Assembly (NCBI GenBank): GCA_013813755.1
Contig: JACCRD010000127.1
Location: 1-6,215 of the forward strand
Direction of reading: 5' to 3'
Origin: Acidobacteriota bacterium
GTDB taxonomy: Bacteria > Acidobacteriota > Blastocatellia > Pyrinomonadales > Pyrinomonadaceae
Length of the DNA: 6,215 nucleotides
This document shows positions 4,181 through 6,215 of this stretch, in pieces; the first letter of the stretch is position 1; each line of letters opens with the position of its first letter. A program made the translations under genes and the position numbers. The notes below the pieces were generated by a model that was given only the letters and a program-made list of their open reading frames with translations, searched no databases and was not told where the DNA came from.

Positions 4181-6215
4181 ATGTCAAAAGAAATGATTAT
4201 CAGCGTCAACGGGCGCGAGAAAAAGATTGCCATTCTCGATAATGGTCTCGTTACAGAGTTTTATATCGAACGTGGCGATGAGGAAAATTCCGGCATTGTC
4301 GGCAATATCTACAAAGGTCGCGTGCAGAGGGTTCTACCCGGAATGCAGTCGGCGTTTGTCGGCATCGGGCTGGAACGTGACGGGTTTTTATACGTTTCCG
4401 ACTTTTTTGATGAAGAAGAAGAAATTGAGCGGATCGTGATGGAAAAATCCAAAAAATCCACGCCTGAAGACGCGGCGCGCGAAGCGACCGATCGCGTGCA
4501 GAGAGCCAGGCTTGAACGCGAAAAACAGATGGAAGCGGCGCAGGATATTGCCGAACCACTTCTCGATGCAAAAGGTGAAGTTCCGACGGAATTAGAGAAT
4601 CCGGAAATAATTACTGAAGAATTACCAGTTGATGAAACGTTAACCGGGGAACAACAGCCCGAGCAATTTGATGAAAATCGTACGGACAACCGTCGCGGAA
4701 AATCGTCGCGGCGCGGAAATAATCGAAACAATGAAGGCAGAGATAGAGATTTTCAAAGAAGAGAGCCTCTAAATAATAAAGAAAAAGCCGCTGACCAAAT
4801 TACATTTGAAAGCAAAAATATAAAAGAAAGCACGGAAGAAAAAGACTTTCCCTCAGAAATGATGCAGGATGCATTCCCGCTTTTTGAAACTGACGACTCC
4901 GGATTTGAGCGAATTATCGATGACGAAGATACCGGCGAAATGTTCAAGGACGCATATATGCAGGAAGCGATTATTGACCAGGTTCGCGCCGTCGAATTCG
5001 ATATGGAAAGCGAAGCAACCGCCGAAGTCGGCTCGCTGATCGGAGCGGTTTCCAACAAAACAAACGGCTTTGAGCGAATTGCCGATGACGACGATAATAT
5101 TGACGAGCCGCAAGAGCGGAAGACTGCCGAGATTAATAAATCAAGAAATAAACGCGGAAGTCGCGGCGGCAGAAACAGAAATAAATCAGGTCGAGAGTCA
5201 ACCCCAGACGATAAAGTTGCGGCGGATGAAACTCAAACGTCTGAAGCATCTAATCAAAACCGTGAACCGGAATCGGAAGAAAATAAGCGGTCGCCGAATA
5301 AAAAATCAAGCGGTTTAGATTCAAAAGTTGAAAAGGAAGCCGAGACAACCAGCGATTCCAAATCAAAATCATCTGCGTCAAAAGCAAAAACCAAAAAACC
5401 AGTTTCGAAAAACAAAAAAATCGATGACCAGGAAACGCTTGCCGACGGCGAAGCAAGCGTCAGGGAATCGAACAAAAATGCGAAGATGGCTGTCCGCCGT
5501 GGCGGTCGCGGTCGTCGTCGTCCGGGTGATCGTGATGGCGGCGGTGACGATACTGCCCCGGCAAATCAGCCGCCGAGTTCTGAAGATAAAGTTTCAAACG
5601 TCCCGGAAGCTTCGCCGACCGCTTATCAACCGGATAATCGGCGCGGCGGCGGAAACAGCCGAAATAATCGTGACCGCAACCAGCCGACGATCACCGACTT
5701 ATTGCGCGAAGGACAGGAAATTCTTGTTCAGATTGCCAAAGAACCGATTGCGAAAAAAGGCGCGCGCATTACTTCGCACATCGCTCTGCCCGGCAGATTT
5801 CTCGTTTATATGCCGACTATTGAGCATCTCGGAGTGTCACGCAAAATAGAATCTGCCTCAGAGCGCAACCGTCTGCGCATTCTGATTCAAAAAATTAAGC
5901 AGGAAGAAACGGTTCCGTCCGGCGGATTTATCGTCAGAACGGCGGGCATCGGAATTTCCGAAGAAGATTTGCGGCAGGACGCGCGATATTTGATCAGCAC
6001 TTGGCTCGACGTTAAAAAGACTTCGGAAAAAGCGAAGTCGCCTGCCCTCGTTCATCAGGATTTAGATATTATTCAGCGCCTTTTGCGTGATCAACTCTCA
6101 GATGAATTTACGGCGATTCGCGTTGATTCCGAAGATGAATATCAACGGATTGTCGAATTTATCAACCGCATTCAGCCCAGAATGGTCAACCGCGTCAAAC
6201 TTTACACGCGCGAGG
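4181..6215 (+). CDS. rng: Rne/Rng-family ribonuclease (RNase G-like) with giant S1 insertion, 3' partial
   Basis: This is a single-strand endoribonuclease for mRNA decay and rRNA processing. The frame is open for 678 codons to the window end. ATG 4181 is the only ATG after an in-frame TGA at 4133. Residues 5-31 match the family N-terminus. The first half of the S1 domain, GNIYKGRVQRVLPGMQSAFV at 41-60 through FLYVSDF at 69-75, resembles RNase G more than RNase E; F59 and F69 correspond to the RNA-contacting aromatics F57/F67 of E. coli RNase E. S1 resumes at DLLREGQ (506-512) and continues to IALPGRFLVYMP (534-545). The 5' sensor GGFIVRTAGIG (581-591) retains R586/T587, equivalent to R169/T170 that bind the 5' monophosphate. 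The window ends at VKLYTRE, just before the DNase I-like catalytic domain, so the metal-binding aspartates cannot be checked. E. coli RNase G is about 489 residues in total; this protein reaches the equivalent of about residue 270 only at 678. The excess is the insertion listed separately. Confidence 0.96.
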   Translation, partial: MSKEMIISVNGREKKIAILDNGLVTEFYIERGDEENSGIVGNIYKGRVQRVLPGMQSAFVGIGLERDGFLYVSDFFDEEEEIERIVMEKSKKSTPEDAAREATDRVQRARLEREKQMEAAQDIAEPLLDAKGEVPTELENPEIITEELPVDETLTGEQQPEQFDENRTDNRRGKSSRRGNNRNNEGRDRDFQRREPLNNKEKAADQITFESKNIKESTEEKDFPSEMMQDAFPLFETDDSGFERIIDDEDTGEMFKDAYMQEAIIDQVRAVEFDMESEATAEVGSLIGAVSNKTNGFERIADDDDNIDEPQERKTAEINKSRNKRGSRGGRNRNKSGRESTPDDKVAADETQTSEASNQNREPESEENKRSPNKKSSGLDSKVEKEAETTSDSKSKSSASKAKTKKPVSKNKKIDDQETLADGEASVRESNKNAKMAVRRGGRGRRRPGDRDGGGDDTAPANQPPSSEDKVSNVPEASPTAYQPDNRRGGGNSRNNRDRNQPTITDLLREGQEILVQIAKEPIAKKGARITSHIALPGRFLVYMPTIEHLGVSRKIESASERNRLRILIQKIKQEETVPSGGFIVRTAGIGISEEDLRQDARYLISTWLDVKKTSEKAKSPALVHQDLDIIQRLLRDQLSDEFTAIRVDSEDEYQRIVEFINRIQPRMVNRVKLYTRE
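4901..4930 (+). repeat. GFERI motif repeat, copy 1, within rng insertion
   Basis: Residues 241-250 read GFERIIDDED. The 30 bases agree at 26 positions with copy 2 at 5066-5095 (GFERIADDDD), 55 codons downstream. It is one of the few hydrophobic-containing motifs in the otherwise polar insertion, which makes it a candidate short linear binding motif. Confidence 0.6.
5066..5095 (+). repeat. GFERI motif repeat, copy 2, within rng insertion
   Basis: Residues 296-305 read GFERIADDDD, 8 of 10 identical to copy 1. Between the copies lies a segment (about 253-278) that looks able to form an amphipathic helix. Together they suggest a duplicated partner-docking or membrane/protein-binding module; no partner can be named. 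Confidence 0.6.

Larger units (their letters stand above)
4409..5689 (+). other. Low-complexity insertion splitting the RNase S1 domain (residues ~77-503)
   Basis: In E. coli RNase G about 20 residues separate the two halves of S1; here about 427 do. The insertion begins with an acidic run, then a charged, probably helical stretch (about 95-125). It has four Arg/Gly/Asn-rich basic patches at about 167-194, 319-338, 439-451 and 487-499, an acidic and partly hydrophobic segment at about 228-305, and a Lys/Ser-rich stretch near 390-415. The reading frame stays open without a stop, which argues against a frameshift artefact. By composition it should be disordered and RNA-binding, like the C-terminal scaffold of E. 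coli RNase E. A scaffold role is inference. Confidence 0.85.

Noticed and set aside
4251..5475. Several minus-strand frames of 68-140 codons opposite the ribonuclease insertion
   Set aside because: Ser/Phe-rich translations are what the complement of Glu/Lys/Asp codons produces; none shows a recognisable domain.
5328..5849. A 173-codon plus-strand frame rich in Arg/Lys
   Set aside because: It overlaps the ribonuclease in another frame; the ribonuclease frame is open throughout and carries conserved family motifs on both sides. The basic composition is a shadow of GA- and CG-rich codons.

Overview
The window comes from a bacterial chromosome and holds three protein genes and one long, structured intergenic region. 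The lineage cannot be fixed from the sequence alone. The combination of an RNase G-like protein with a giant insertion in its S1 domain, a Klenow-sized family A DNA polymerase, and heptameric tandem repeats between genes would fit Acidobacteriota (Blastocatellia-like) and, less well, some other phyla. This is an inference of low to moderate confidence. Base composition is uneven: positions 181-240 in the first gene contain 16 G/C of 60, while positions 2041-2100 in the polymerase contain 39 of 60. The first gene therefore looks like an acquired, AT-rich accessory gene beside housekeeping genes.

Layout. Positions 1-1674 (+) encode a DUF262 plus DUF1524 protein of the GmrSD-like type IV restriction group. 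Only its extreme N-terminus is missing at the window edge. It converges on a polymerase gene, with 36 bases and no visible terminator hairpin between them. Positions 1711-3486 (-) encode a 591-residue DNA polymerase with intact proofreading and polymerase sites and no 5' nuclease domain. Positions 3487-4180 are a 694-base divergent intergenic region. It holds two arrays of 7-base tandem repeats in opposite orientation, a candidate promoter partly built from the second array, an AU-rich hairpin, a degenerate direct repeat pair, and a 14-bp stem ending 17 bases before the next gene. Positions 4181-6215 (+) encode the N-terminal 678 residues of an Rne/Rng-family ribonuclease, which runs off the window before its catalytic domain.

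How the parts relate. The polymerase and the ribonuclease are core nucleic acid enzymes transcribed divergently from the 694-base region. If the candidate promoter is real, the ribonuclease mRNA has a leader of about 460 bases with several possible structures, reminiscent in general design of the long leader through which RNase E autoregulates in E. coli. The most unusual protein feature is an insertion of about 425 residues, rich in Arg/Gly and acidic residues, splitting the S1 domain of the ribonuclease. It resembles in composition the C-terminal scaffold of E. coli RNase E but sits inside the catalytic half. The DUF262/DUF1524 gene has no functional link to the other two that can be seen here; it is most simply read as a stand-alone phage-defence gene.
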